Source: Nocardia sp. alder85J (GTDB lineage Bacteria > Actinomycetota > Actinomycetes > Mycobacteriales > Mycobacteriaceae). From it: 64,000 nucleotides of DNA. The notes under the pieces were generated by a model. The model did not search any database. It was not told the origin of the DNA and was given only the letters and a program-made list of their open reading frames with translations. Every line of letters begins with the position of its first letter. Position 1 is the first letter of the stretch. This document shows positions 1-7,090 of the stretch, one piece after another. The stretch lies in assembly GCF_020176955.2 (NCBI RefSeq), contig NZ_JAIUCZ020000005.1:248001-312000 (forward strand), written 5' to 3'. The position numbers and the translations under genes are program-made.

Positions 1-1103
1 TCGACCCGCGCGGTCAAGCGCTGCCCGATCAGATCACCGGGGACGCTGTAGAGGGCCTTGGCGACCTGGACGTGCCGGTCGGGTGCGACCTTCGGGTTCA
101 CCCAAGACGGGATGTCGAACACGGTGTCGGGCAACGGTTTCAGCAACGGATGCTCGTCGGCTGCGAACACCTCACCCGGCCGCAGGCGGGTCGTGCCGTG
201 GATCCGCATTCCCGCCGTGTCCCGGCACCACCGCTGCGCCCGATCCCGGCAGTCCGCGAGATCCCGGAACTGTTCTCCGGCAAAGAAATTCGAGCGAACG
301 TAAGGAACGCAGCGTTCGATCCGGGGCTTGTCCTGCGGGGAACGGACCCGCGCCGGATCCACGACGAAACCGCGGGACTCGGCATATTCGCGGAACGAGT
401 CGTTCAACTTCGGATCAGTCGAATCCGCCTGATCGACAATCGCTTTCATGTTGTCCGGGATCACCACCGCGAACACGCCGTCGAAGAACACCCACGCCGC
501 TTCGAACCCGGCGATCACATCGTTCAACGTCTCCCGGAACGTCGGATAGACGAACACGTGCCGCGAATACACCGCGGTGAAGATCAGGCCCTTCACCACC
601 CTGCCCTTGCCTTCGGCGTCGGTGAGCAGCCCGAGGCGGCCGAAGTCGACCTGAACCTCGGCCCCGGGCTCGCAGTCCGCCACCCGGACCGTCGCGCGTT
701 TCTTCCCGAACCCCAATTCGGTTGTGGCGTAGCGATGTAACGTCCGATACGACACCACCACCCCGTGCCGGCCCAGCAGGACGTGGATCTTGGTCAGGGT
801 CAGGCCCTGCTCCATCCACGCCTTGATCTGCTCGGACTGGCCGGCAACGGCCTCCCAGGCATCGCTTCTGCCGTTCGGGCGGGCCCGGCGGACCCCGGTG
901 ACCACCGTGGCCAGCAGGTCGTCGGTCAGTTGCTCGACGCCGCCGTCACGGTCCATCCCGCACGACTGGGCCATCTCGATGTATCGCCGCGCGGTCTTCC
1001 GATCGACCGCCGACAGCCGCGCTACCTCCCGTAGCCCGCGGCCCTGCAGCCACAGCCGCAGCATCTCCCTGATCTCGATCACCGACACCTCCCGGTAGCT
1101 CAT
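1..1103 (-). CDS. istA: IS21-family transposase IstA (cut by window edge)
   Basis: This open frame starts at an ATG (1103) and runs off the left edge, leaving 367 residues. The N-terminus has an HTH (LREVARLSAVDRKTARRYI) that would bind the element ends. The DDE catalytic core follows, with a first Asp in VQVDFG, a second in VVIPDN and a Glu in KPRIE, spaced as in IstA. IstA cuts and joins the element ends. It normally works with the AAA+ helper IstB, whose gene would lie just left of the window. Several GGTCCCAT repeats lie immediately upstream, as expected for an IS21-type end. No internal frameshift is seen in the visible part, so the gene may be intact. The family call is firm; activity cannot be judged. 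Confidence 0.9.
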   Translation of the reverse strand, partial: MSYREVSVIEIREMLRLWLQGRGLREVARLSAVDRKTARRYIEMAQSCGMDRDGGVEQLTDDLLATVVTGVRRARPNGRSDAWEAVAGQSEQIKAWMEQGLTLTKIHVLLGRHGVVVSYRTLHRYATTELGFGKKRATVRVADCEPGAEVQVDFGRLGLLTDAEGKGRVVKGLIFTAVYSRHVFVYPTFRETLNDVIAGFEAAWVFFDGVFAVVIPDNMKAIVDQADSTDPKLNDSFREYAESRGFVVDPARVRSPQDKPRIERCVPYVRSNFFAGEQFRDLADCRDRAQRWCRDTAGMRIHGTTRLRPGEVFAADEHPLLKPLPDTVFDIPSWVNPKVAPDRHVQVAKALYSVPGDLIGQRLTARV

Positions 1104-1152
1104 CCGCCAATACAGCGGCCGAGCGACCGGAACCCCCAGCTACCACACCGGA

Positions 1153-1260
1153 GTGGTCCCATAACTTGGCAAAACCTGCCGGTCAGGCGGTCCCATCACT
1201 GGCTAACAGGTGGTCCCATGCTCCTGGCTAAACCAGCTCCCAGGTGGTCCCTTCCACCTG
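1153..1260. repeat. IS21 end region with repeated GGTCCCAT boxes
   Basis: The 8-mer GGTCCCAT recurs at about 1155, 1189 and 1212. A variant GGTGGTCCC starts at about 1243 inside the small inverted repeat CAGGTGG/CCACCTG (1241-1247 and 1254-1260). IS21-family elements carry multiple internal repeats at their ends as transposase binding sites, and these lie directly upstream of istA. I infer that this is the istA-side end of the insertion sequence. The exact tip and any target duplication cannot be fixed without the other end. Confidence 0.6.
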
Positions 1261-1280
1261 GCAGCCGACAGCCTGGCTTG

Positions 1281-1436
1281 TGCTGTGTCCCTCCGGTATG
1301 GCCTGAGGGCGTCACATCGCAGCCGTGGTTCTGGCCCGCGCCCTCCCCGCTCCACCGCCGGATGCTATGCCAGGCGCGCGGGACAGGTTCCGGCTGTGAT
1401 AGCCCTCAGATCAGGCCATACCGGAGGGACACAGCA
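1281..1436. repeat. 26-bp perfect inverted repeat, 104-bp spacer
   Basis: The arm at 1281-1306 (begins TGCTGTGTCCCTCC) is repeated exactly in inverted orientation at 1411-1436 (ends GGAGGGACACAGCA). The 104 bp between contain no convincing gene. The arrangement resembles the ends of a very small non-autonomous element, or a large stem-loop. No flanking target duplication was recognised. Confidence 0.7.
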
Positions 1437-1686
1437 CCCGCGCGCCGACCGCGCGAGCGCAGCTCGCGGAACCCGCACCAACCTGGCAGCGCCCTGCATC
1501 AACTGTGCCTCACACGAACCGGCGCCCCACGGATCCACCGTCACACGCGCTACGTTGTCCGGCCATCACTTCCAGTCGCGTGCCGTAAATCCCAGCTGAT
1601 GCAGACGACCGCACCACCGTCACCGTCTCCCACAGTGACCCACTGGCAAACCTTTCGAGGCCCACCCAACGCCACCACTTCTTTTT

Positions 1687-1873
1687 CTCTCGACCACCAC
1701 ACCAACTCTCCTCTCCTTCTTTTTGATTTCTGATTGCTCCCCACCCCCACCCCCGTTCGACATCTCGTGCGCACGAAGTGTGTATGAGATGTCGAACGGG
1801 GGTGGGGGTGGGGAGTGAGCAGAAATCATGCCCTTTGCCCAGATCAGAGGAGGGTTGGTGTGGTGGTCGAGAG
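1687..1873. repeat. Large nested inverted repeat (cruciform-forming)
   Basis: Outer arms of 28 bp (1687-1714 and 1846-1873) pair with one mismatch. Inner arms of 43 bp (1724-1766 and 1786-1828) pair over a perfect 30-bp core with a few mismatches in the outer third. The core includes a C-rich run opposite a G-rich run. The loop at 1767-1785 carries its own palindrome GTGCGCAC. There is no plausible gene here and local composition is unlike the neighbours. The region could be a structured RNA, a plasmid or element cis-site, or a miniature transposable element. The function is unknown. Confidence 0.75.
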
Positions 1874-1912
1874 CGCGAATAGGTAGCACACGAGTGTGCT
1901 ACCTATTCGCGC
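1873..1912. repeat. 19-bp perfect hairpin next to the nested repeat
   Basis: Bases 1873-1891 (GCGCGAATAGGTAGCACAC) are the exact reverse complement of 1894-1912, with only GA between. The run GTTTTGT follows on the plus strand, so it could act as a rightward terminator. Its extreme symmetry also fits a protein-binding or replication-related site. It abuts the larger nested repeat, so the whole 1687-1912 block may be one structure. Confidence 0.6.
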
Positions 1913-2030
1913 GTTTTGTGCGCGGTTTTCGCGCCTTCGACAGCCCCAGATCGACCCCCGAGCCGCTGATCGGCTGCTGCCGTGACACGTGCCGTGCCCT
2001 TCCTCGGCCGGACAGTGTGTGCACGGTCAT

Positions 2031-2101
2031 CGGGTTGTTCAAGGGCGCTCCTGCGTCGCGTCGCCTTCGGCGATGGCCTGCGGCCACCCTTGAGCAACCC
2101 G
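2031..2101. repeat. Multi-stem inverted repeat in non-coding DNA
   Basis: CGGGTTGTTCAAGGG (2031-2045) pairs with 2087-2101 with one mismatch. It encloses two small hairpins: TCGCC-TTC-GGCGA (2061-2073) and GGCC-TGC-GGCC (2075-2085). This clover-like layout lies in about 1 kb without a gene between the IS end and the XRE/ImmA gene. It does not look like a tRNA. A structured RNA or cis-acting site is possible; the role is unknown. Confidence 0.45.
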
Positions 2102-2199
2102 CCGCCCGTGCACGGAAAGCCTTCGGAGGAAGGGCCCGGGGAACAGTCGGGGATGAACCGGAACCGTGGCCACGCCAGCCAGGAGGCTGTGGACACAGC

Positions 2200-2229
2200 G
2201 AAGCCCTCAGCCATCTGGCCAAGGGCTTC
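2200..2229 (-). terminator. Hairpin terminator after the XRE/ImmA gene
   Basis: GAAGCCCT at 2200-2207 pairs with AGGGCTTC at 2222-2229 across a 14-nt loop. It lies 14 to 43 bp past the stop codon of the minus-strand gene ending at 2243. There is no strong U-run, which is common in high-GC actinobacteria. Confidence 0.5.
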
Positions 2230-2242
2230 GGTGGTGAGTTCC

Positions 2243-3421
2243 TTACACGACGTGTAGCCGATATCGGCTCAGGGAATGGCTGTGGTCTGTCTCGCTGGTG
2301 ACCTCGGTGTCTTGAGCGGTTCGCAGTTCGGCGCCGAACGTCAGCGCGTATACGTCGCTGACCGGAAGGCCCAGGTCGCCAGCGATCACCCGGGCACTGA
2401 CCGTCGAGTTCGACCGGTTGAGTACTTGCGGGAACACCCGGGACATCTCGTAGTTCGGCATTCCACCGGGCTCGGACGATCGGAATCCTCGTGTGGACAA
2501 GTCGATGCAGATCTGGCGGTAGTTCCAGTCACTGATCCGGCCGGTCTTGTGCGCCGCCATGGCCAGCGCCATCGCGGACACCTTGAACTGGTTGCGCACG
2601 GTCAGGATGTTCTGGACGGTCGGGGTCGGCGACAGGTACTCGACAATGCTTGCAGCCGGTATCAGGAACTCGGAGGCGAAGGAGTCGGCTTCTCGCTCGA
2701 GGGCAGCCGTCTCGCACGACTCACCGTCGTGCAGAACAAGGTGGCCGATCTCGTGAGCGAGGTCGAACCGTATTCGTTCCGGCGATTTGCAGCGTGCCAG
2801 GAACACGTACGGGGTTCCAGCACGCCACATCGAGTACGCATCGACCGCGTCGGCGACCGGTGGCAGGCTGTAGACGCGGATACCGCGAGATTCGCACAGC
2901 TGCACAAGGTTCGGCAGCGGCTTGGTCCCCAGCCCCCAGACACCGCGCAGAATTTGCGCGGCAGTCGTCGGCGCGTTGCCGGCCAACGATGGCAAGGTCA
3001 TTTCCGGCAGGATGAACCGCTTCGAGATCCAGCGGTCGATCTCGACGCCGGACACTCCGGCCGCGACAGCGGCATCACGTTCGCGAGCGCTGGCGCGCCG
3101 CGCGGCCCGGAAACGGACCTCGTTCGAGTCGAACACCGGTGCATCGCCGCGATCGAAGTACTCGGCCGGAAAGTCCAACGCTTCCCCGAGAGCCGCAGCG
3201 CTGTTCTGTGGCGCTTCGCCGGACTCGTACCGGGTGATCGTGCGGGGCATCACCGACAGCTTCCGCGCCAGCTCGGCTTTCGTCATCCCCCGACGCATCC
3301 GCGCGATCCGGATCCTGTCCGGATCAAGATACGTCTCAGCCGACCTGGACAACCTGGAAGTCGACGTCTTCTCCGCCGATGTCGCGCGGCCTCGCGCTGC
3401 CACTGTCCGGCCTCCATTCAT
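2243..3421 (-). CDS. XRE-HTH / ImmA-IrrE metallopeptidase regulator
   Basis: A 392-residue protein in the XRE-plus-ImmA/IrrE (COG2856) class, in which a DNA-binding domain is joined to a zinc peptidase that classically cleaves a repressor. An XRE HTH spans about residues 34-85 (RGMTKAELARKLSV). The zinc motif HEIGH is at 223-227, with a downstream E-x-x-AD helix. The ATG at 3421 is chosen because longer forms lack a ribosome site, and AAGGTG lies upstream; a TTG at 3352 is an alternative. With ATG 3421 it overlaps the end of the upstream 224-residue gene by 86 bp, so the two are probably co-transcribed and may act as a pair. Such pairs occur on mobile elements and in toxin-antitoxin-like loci. 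The substrate is unknown. Confidence 0.8.
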   Translation of the reverse strand: MNGGRTVAARGRATSAEKTSTSRLSRSAETYLDPDRIRIARMRRGMTKAELARKLSVMPRTITRYESGEAPQNSAAALGEALDFPAEYFDRGDAPVFDSNEVRFRAARRASARERDAAVAAGVSGVEIDRWISKRFILPEMTLPSLAGNAPTTAAQILRGVWGLGTKPLPNLVQLCESRGIRVYSLPPVADAVDAYSMWRAGTPYVFLARCKSPERIRFDLAHEIGHLVLHDGESCETAALEREADSFASEFLIPAASIVEYLSPTPTVQNILTVRNQFKVSAMALAMAAHKTGRISDWNYRQICIDLSTRGFRSSEPGGMPNYEMSRVFPQVLNRSNSTVSARVIAGDLGLPVSDVYALTFGAELRTAQDTEVTSETDHSHSLSRYRLHVV

Positions 3422-4010
3422 CGAGGATGACTCGCACCTTCCAACCTGTGAACTGGCCGTTTTTGAATCCGACCGGAAGGGATATTTCCATACGTACAGT
3501 GTCGGTGTCGCGGTAGTACAGCAGAAACCACGGTCCGTGCGGTGGCTGCACGCGCAGGTCACTGTCATGATCATCGATATCACCACGAAGGGCGTGGACC
3601 GTGATCAACGGCACGGTGCCGTTCACTGCTTCCTCGGTAGCCTTTCCTCGGCGGCGCGCCGCTGACGGGCCTTTGGGATGGTCGGCAATGCCGGTGACTT
3701 CATTGCCTCCGGCGATGGACAGCGTGTAGGTACCATCCGTTCGCCCGGAAATGGGGCGGTTCTTCGGATCGTCCCCGATCCACAGTCGCGTTCCGGCCAG
3801 TCGTTCGCGGATTGTGCCGACGACGTAGATCCACCGTATGAGACCAGCGGCGGTGACAGGATGATGGCTGGTCATGCTGCCGGCCCAAGTATCACCCGCC
3901 TTGATCGCGGCCACAACGTCGGGGATCAGGATGCCCATACGGCCGAGATAGGGGGCAGCGTCGAGAGGCTCGATGACGATCGGCTGCTGAAGCGGTGCTG
4001 GCTGACTCAT
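3336..4010 (-). CDS. Hypothetical protein partnered with XRE/ImmA gene
   Basis: A 224-residue protein of no recognised family. No signal peptide or membrane segment is apparent. The N-terminal half mixes short helices and strands. The C-terminal half is rich in alternating hydrophobic residues (WFLLYYRDTDTVRMEISLP, WKVRVILDEW), suggesting a beta-sheet domain. It is the first gene of a two-gene minus-strand unit, and its 3' end overlaps the XRE/ImmA gene in another frame. That tight coupling suggests a partner, possibly a toxin or the protein regulated by the peptidase. This is inference from position only. Confidence 0.6.
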   Translation of the reverse strand: MSQPAPLQQPIVIEPLDAAPYLGRMGILIPDVVAAIKAGDTWAGSMTSHHPVTAAGLIRWIYVVGTIRERLAGTRLWIGDDPKNRPISGRTDGTYTLSIAGGNEVTGIADHPKGPSAARRRGKATEEAVNGTVPLITVHALRGDIDDHDSDLRVQPPHGPWFLLYYRDTDTVRMEISLPVGFKNGQFTGWKVRVILDEWRPDSGSARPRDIGGEDVDFQVVQVG

Positions 4011-4177
4011 TGGTGCTGACTACCTCCGACGCGCCTCAATTTTCTGTTCAAAACCGGTCAATGACCAGGTCACGGGCAGGTTAGCACACGCGCTTCGATG
4101 CTCGATGAGGATTGGTGTTCTTGATGTGACACGCCACTCGGCGAAACGATGACCGGTCGAAACGGCTGTGGGTACGA

Positions 4178-4214
4178 CGAAGCCCCCGGGCCTTCGGCGG
4201 GCCGGGGGCTTCGG
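4178..4214 (-). terminator. Strong hairpin ending the 12-kb element operon
   Basis: GAAGCCCCCGG (from 4179) pairs with CCGGGGGCTTC (to 4212) around a TTCGGCG-containing loop. It lies about 13-50 bp past the stop of the last operon gene (4227). The position and stability make this the likely end of the long minus-strand transcript. Confidence 0.7.
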
Positions 4215-4226
4215 TGCTGGGTCCGG

Positions 4227-4676
4227 CTACGCGGCCGGCGGGATGTAGGCACCCAGGTCGTAGACACGGCCGTAGCCGCCGCCCTCGACCGGGCCGACGT
4301 ACAGCAGGCCCTCGAGCCGGCCACCGATGGCCACCCCGTTGGCGCGGGCGCGGCGTACTCCAGCGCTGATCGCGCGCTGCACGTCACGATCGAGGGTGAC
4401 CACCCGCAGCCCGTCGTCCTGGTCGTCGTCGCGGGCGTCGGTCTCCACAATCAGCTGCGAGTCGATCACCGGGTCACCACCGTTCACGGCGGTCGGGCGC
4501 CGGTCGACCCAGTACAGGGGCTGTCCCTGGGAGTTGTGGCGATGCCGGCGGACGACCGACACGATGTCGCCGGTCACTCCCTCGCCGGGCTGCACGTCCT
4601 TGCCGAACGGGTTGCGAGCGCCGGCGCCCATCAGTTCGGCGTTGATCTGGTCCAGTTCGGTCAGTGTGTTGGTCAT
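4227..4676 (-). CDS. Last operon gene: hypothetical mobile-element protein
   Basis: A 149-residue acidic protein with no family I recognise. The ATG at 4676 follows TTTGGAGGACGCC, a good ribosome site; longer in-frame forms have none. Residues about 30-75 are strand-rich (VTGDIVSVVRRHRHNSQG, YWVDRRPTAV), and a short Asp-rich stretch follows. The gene is separated from the operon gene before it by a 196-bp leader with a hairpin. It may therefore be expressed partly on its own. Its location suggests a role in element maintenance or transfer; nothing more can be said. Confidence 0.65.
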   Translation of the reverse strand: MTNTLTELDQINAELMGAGARNPFGKDVQPGEGVTGDIVSVVRRHRHNSQGQPLYWVDRRPTAVNGGDPVIDSQLIVETDARDDDQDDGLRVVTLDRDVQRAISAGVRRARANGVAIGGRLEGLLYVGPVEGGGYGRVYDLGAYIPPAA

Positions 4677-4714
4677 GGCGTCCTCCAAAGGGGTTCGAGG
4701 TGGAAGGGGTGAGG

Positions 4715-4735
4715 GGGCAGGCTCGCTGCCTGCCC
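4715..4735 (-). other. Small hairpin in leader of the last operon gene
   Basis: GGGCAGGC (4715-4722) and GCCTGCCC (4728-4735) form an 8-bp stem with a 5-nt loop. It lies between the DUF2637 stop and the ribosome site of the next gene. It may attenuate or stabilise the transcript. Confidence 0.4.
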
Positions 4736-4872
4736 TGTATGGCCTGTGGTCGTGTGGCGGTAGAGGCTCGCGAGTCCAGGGTGGCCGGATGGCCATCGCC
4801 GGCCCGGCGACGCTGCGTGCCCTGGACGCGGGAGGTACCGCCGCACACCCTCCCGCACCACCGGGCGACCGG

Positions 4873-5649
4873 TCAGCGAACCAGGCTCAACACCTCCCCG
4901 TCGTCATCGTCGGCCGCGTCGATGGCGGCGATGATCTTCGCGACACGGGCGTGGGACAGACCGACCGCGGCGCCGATCGTGCGCGTCGACTCACCCGCTG
5001 CATGGCGTCGCAGGATCTCCGCATCGCGGTCGGCGAGCGGGTCGCTGTCCACCGTCTCGACGGTCACTGTCAACCCCGCGTCCAGTGCTTGACGGTCGTT
5101 GTCAACCCCCGTCAAGTCGCTGTCAAGCCGTGTCGAGTCGGTGTAAACCGGTGTCAACCCGGCCTCCGGCGCCGGGGCCGGGCTGCGGGGAACCTCGATC
5201 AACGCCGTGAGGCCGTGGGTAGCGGCCAGACCGAACAACGGTGCCGCGCCGGCGACGCACGCCGCGATCATCGCGGGCAACAGTCGATGCCCGGATTCCG
5301 CAGCGTGCAGCCCGTTTCCGACCACGCTGATCAGTTCCGCGGCGAACAACTCGCCCCAGAAGAACACGCGCGTCGCGGCGGGAATCACGATGCCCTGCCG
5401 GTCGCGGCGTTGCAGCGAGACCAGCGCCACCGCGGACTGCACGATCGCGCCGTCCACGAAAATCGGTCCGGCCCACGCCAGCTGCGGCGTGATCCCGGCC
5501 ATCGCCGACAGCTCGGTCAACGCCGCGAACGACCACGCGAACGCGCCGGCGCCGATGACGAGCGTCATCAATATCGCGGTCAGCTCCGCGATATCCAGCC
5601 GACCGGTTGACGGACGGTTGACAGGGTGGACAGTGGTTGACGGGTTCAT
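4873..5649 (-). CDS. DUF2637 (SpdB-like) membrane protein with HTH tail
   Basis: A 258-residue protein of the DUF2637 type. Members are carried on Streptomyces conjugative plasmids and AICEs, where Spd proteins assist spread of the element through the mycelium. Four hydrophobic segments fill residues about 20-160 (ILMTLVIGAGAFAWSF, FFWGELFAAELISVVGNGL and others). An acidic linker is followed by a C-terminal HTH (RRHAAGESTRTIGAAVGLS). The ATG at 5649 follows GAGAGGG, and its ATGA overlaps the stop of the coiled-coil gene upstream. A membrane platform for spread or transfer is the likely role. The DNA-binding tail hints that it may touch the element DNA. Confidence 0.75.
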   Translation of the reverse strand: MNPSTTVHPVNRPSTGRLDIAELTAILMTLVIGAGAFAWSFAALTELSAMAGITPQLAWAGPIFVDGAIVQSAVALVSLQRRDRQGIVIPAATRVFFWGELFAAELISVVGNGLHAAESGHRLLPAMIAACVAGAAPLFGLAATHGLTALIEVPRSPAPAPEAGLTPVYTDSTRLDSDLTGVDNDRQALDAGLTVTVETVDSDPLADRDAEILRRHAAGESTRTIGAAVGLSHARVAKIIAAIDAADDDDGEVLSLVR

Positions 5650-6065
5650 CGGTCGTATCCCTCTCGATCGGCCGACGCGGTCCACGGGGACCACCTCGGG
5701 ACATGGAACAGGCGCTCCTGCTCGGCGTGCAGGGCATGCCCGGACAGCTGATCCAGGGCGTTGTCCAGATCACCGGCCAACTCCCGGTTACGGTCTTCCA
5801 GATCCGCAGCGTGATGCTCGGCGGCATCCCGGGCCGCGACCGCGGCGGCCAGCTGCTCCTCCAACTCCGCGGCCCGCTGATTCGCCGCGGCCAACCGCGC
5901 TTCCAGATCCGTGCCGCCCACCGCTTCCGGGACCGGCCGGACCACCACGGCGGGTTTCGGTGCCGTGGTGCACACCGGTCGCAGGGCCGCCGGCCGCGCG
6001 GGCACCCGGGCGGGTTCGGCGGTGCCCTGGGCGGGCATGGTCGTCTCGACGGCCGGCGCGCTCAC
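5646..6065 (-). CDS. Small coiled-coil protein of the transfer operon
   Basis: A 139-residue protein starting at GTG 6065. That codon overlaps the stop of the preceding gene as GTGA, and its own stop overlaps the next gene as ATGA. After a Pro/Ala-rich N-terminus, residues about 55-110 form an unbroken heptad-like helix (LEARLAAANQRAAELEEQLA), a probable coiled coil. It ends in REGYDR, resembling the ends of three other proteins of this operon. Those codons also contain the GAGAGGG ribosome site for the next gene. The function is unknown; a structural or scaffold role is plausible. Confidence 0.65.
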   Translation of the reverse strand: MSAPAVETTMPAQGTAEPARVPARPAALRPVCTTAPKPAVVVRPVPEAVGGTDLEARLAAANQRAAELEEQLAAAVAARDAAEHHAADLEDRNRELAGDLDNALDQLSGHALHAEQERLFHVPRWSPWTASADREGYDR

Positions 6066-7090
6066 CGGTCGATCCCGTCGCGCTCGGTGTTCGCGAGACG
6101 CTGGGCTACCGCGTTGCCGGGCCGGTAGTCCGCCACCTGTGACGGCATCGCCTGCTCGGCGTCGCGCCGGTCCTCGACGCGGGTGACGTAGTGCGAGGTC
6201 AGTCGTCCGGTCTCGTCGCGTTCGATGCCGTGCTCGGCGATGTAGCGGGCCTGGTCCTCGCTGCGCTGCTGGACCGGCGACAGGAAGTTGCGGTCGATGG
6301 CGGCGGCGCTGTCCGGGTCCCCGAGGTAGAACCACTGATCCGACCACTTCTGGTCACCGTTGGCCCACCGGTTCATGTACTCGGCGTAGTCGACGGAATC
6401 GGCCGGGTCGTAGGCGGCCGGATCGTCGGGCCGGTACGGCTGGGCCTGCATGTAGTCCGCTCGCATCTGCTGCTCGGTCCACGTCTCGGTTTCGGACTCG
6501 GTTTCGTGCGGGTTCGCGCCGTCGGCGGCGCGGGTAGTGTCGTTCACTGGTTCGGTTCCTTCTCGATTGATAGTTGTGGTGGTTTCGGGCCATCGGGCGT
6601 GGCCGGCCAGATCGCGTGCCTGCAACTGGCTGCGCCACGTGACCGGGTCCATGCCGGGCGGTGCCTCGCCCGGCATGGACGGCAACTCCGCTCCCTGCAC
6701 GTCGTAGGGGGAGAAGTTCAGGTGATGCAGCTCCGCCCACCGCGGCGCGACCACCGGATCGGTGGCCCACCGCGCCTGGATCTCGCTCGCGCGTTCCCGC
6801 AGCCAGACCGCGTCGGGATGGCCGGGGTAGGGCCGGTCCTCGGCCAGATCCCACCGCATGCGGGCACGGGTGTAGTCGGTACGCCACAGGGCTTCCTGCG
6901 GGTCCGGGACTCGGGCGGCGTGATAGTCGGCTATCGCCGCGTCGATCCGGTCCAGACCGGCCCGCGCCAGCGAGATCAGCAGGTTGTCCATGCACAACTC
7001 GCCCGCGGGCACCTCCAGCTCGGCCGCTGGGCCGTTCGCGGTGCCGTCGGCCCAGCGGCGCGCGCGGTCGTCGTCGCTGGTGCTGCTCAT
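6062..7090 (-). CDS. Hypothetical element protein with ADYxPGN tail
   Basis: A 342-residue, strongly acidic, Trp/Tyr-rich protein of no known family, with no membrane segments. Its N-terminal third is helical (LISLARAGLDRIDAAIADYHAA). The middle has repeated aromatic-acidic patches (WTEQQMRADYMQAQPYRPDD). It closes with QVADYRPGNAVAQRL followed by RDGIDR. A similar closing block occurs on the genes at 7087, 13896 and 14959. Start and stop overlap both neighbours by 4 bp, so it is translated as part of the transfer operon. It may be a transferred or membrane-recruited protein, but this is inference. Confidence 0.65.
   Translation of the reverse strand: MSSTSDDDRARRWADGTANGPAAELEVPAGELCMDNLLISLARAGLDRIDAAIADYHAARVPDPQEALWRTDYTRARMRWDLAEDRPYPGHPDAVWLRERASEIQARWATDPVVAPRWAELHHLNFSPYDVQGAELPSMPGEAPPGMDPVTWRSQLQARDLAGHARWPETTTTINREGTEPVNDTTRAADGANPHETESETETWTEQQMRADYMQAQPYRPDDPAAYDPADSVDYAEYMNRWANGDQKWSDQWFYLGDPDSAAAIDRNFLSPVQQRSEDQARYIAEHGIERDETGRLTSHYVTRVEDRRDAEQAMPSQVADYRPGNAVAQRLANTERDGIDR

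Noticed and set aside
1550..1889. Short minus-strand frames across the large inverted repeat
   Set aside because: They read low-complexity Pro/Gly stretches from the repeat itself, with no ribosome site or family.
2276..3430. 384-codon plus-strand frame
   Set aside because: It is antisense to the XRE/ImmA gene, whose HEIGH motif and HTH are clear.
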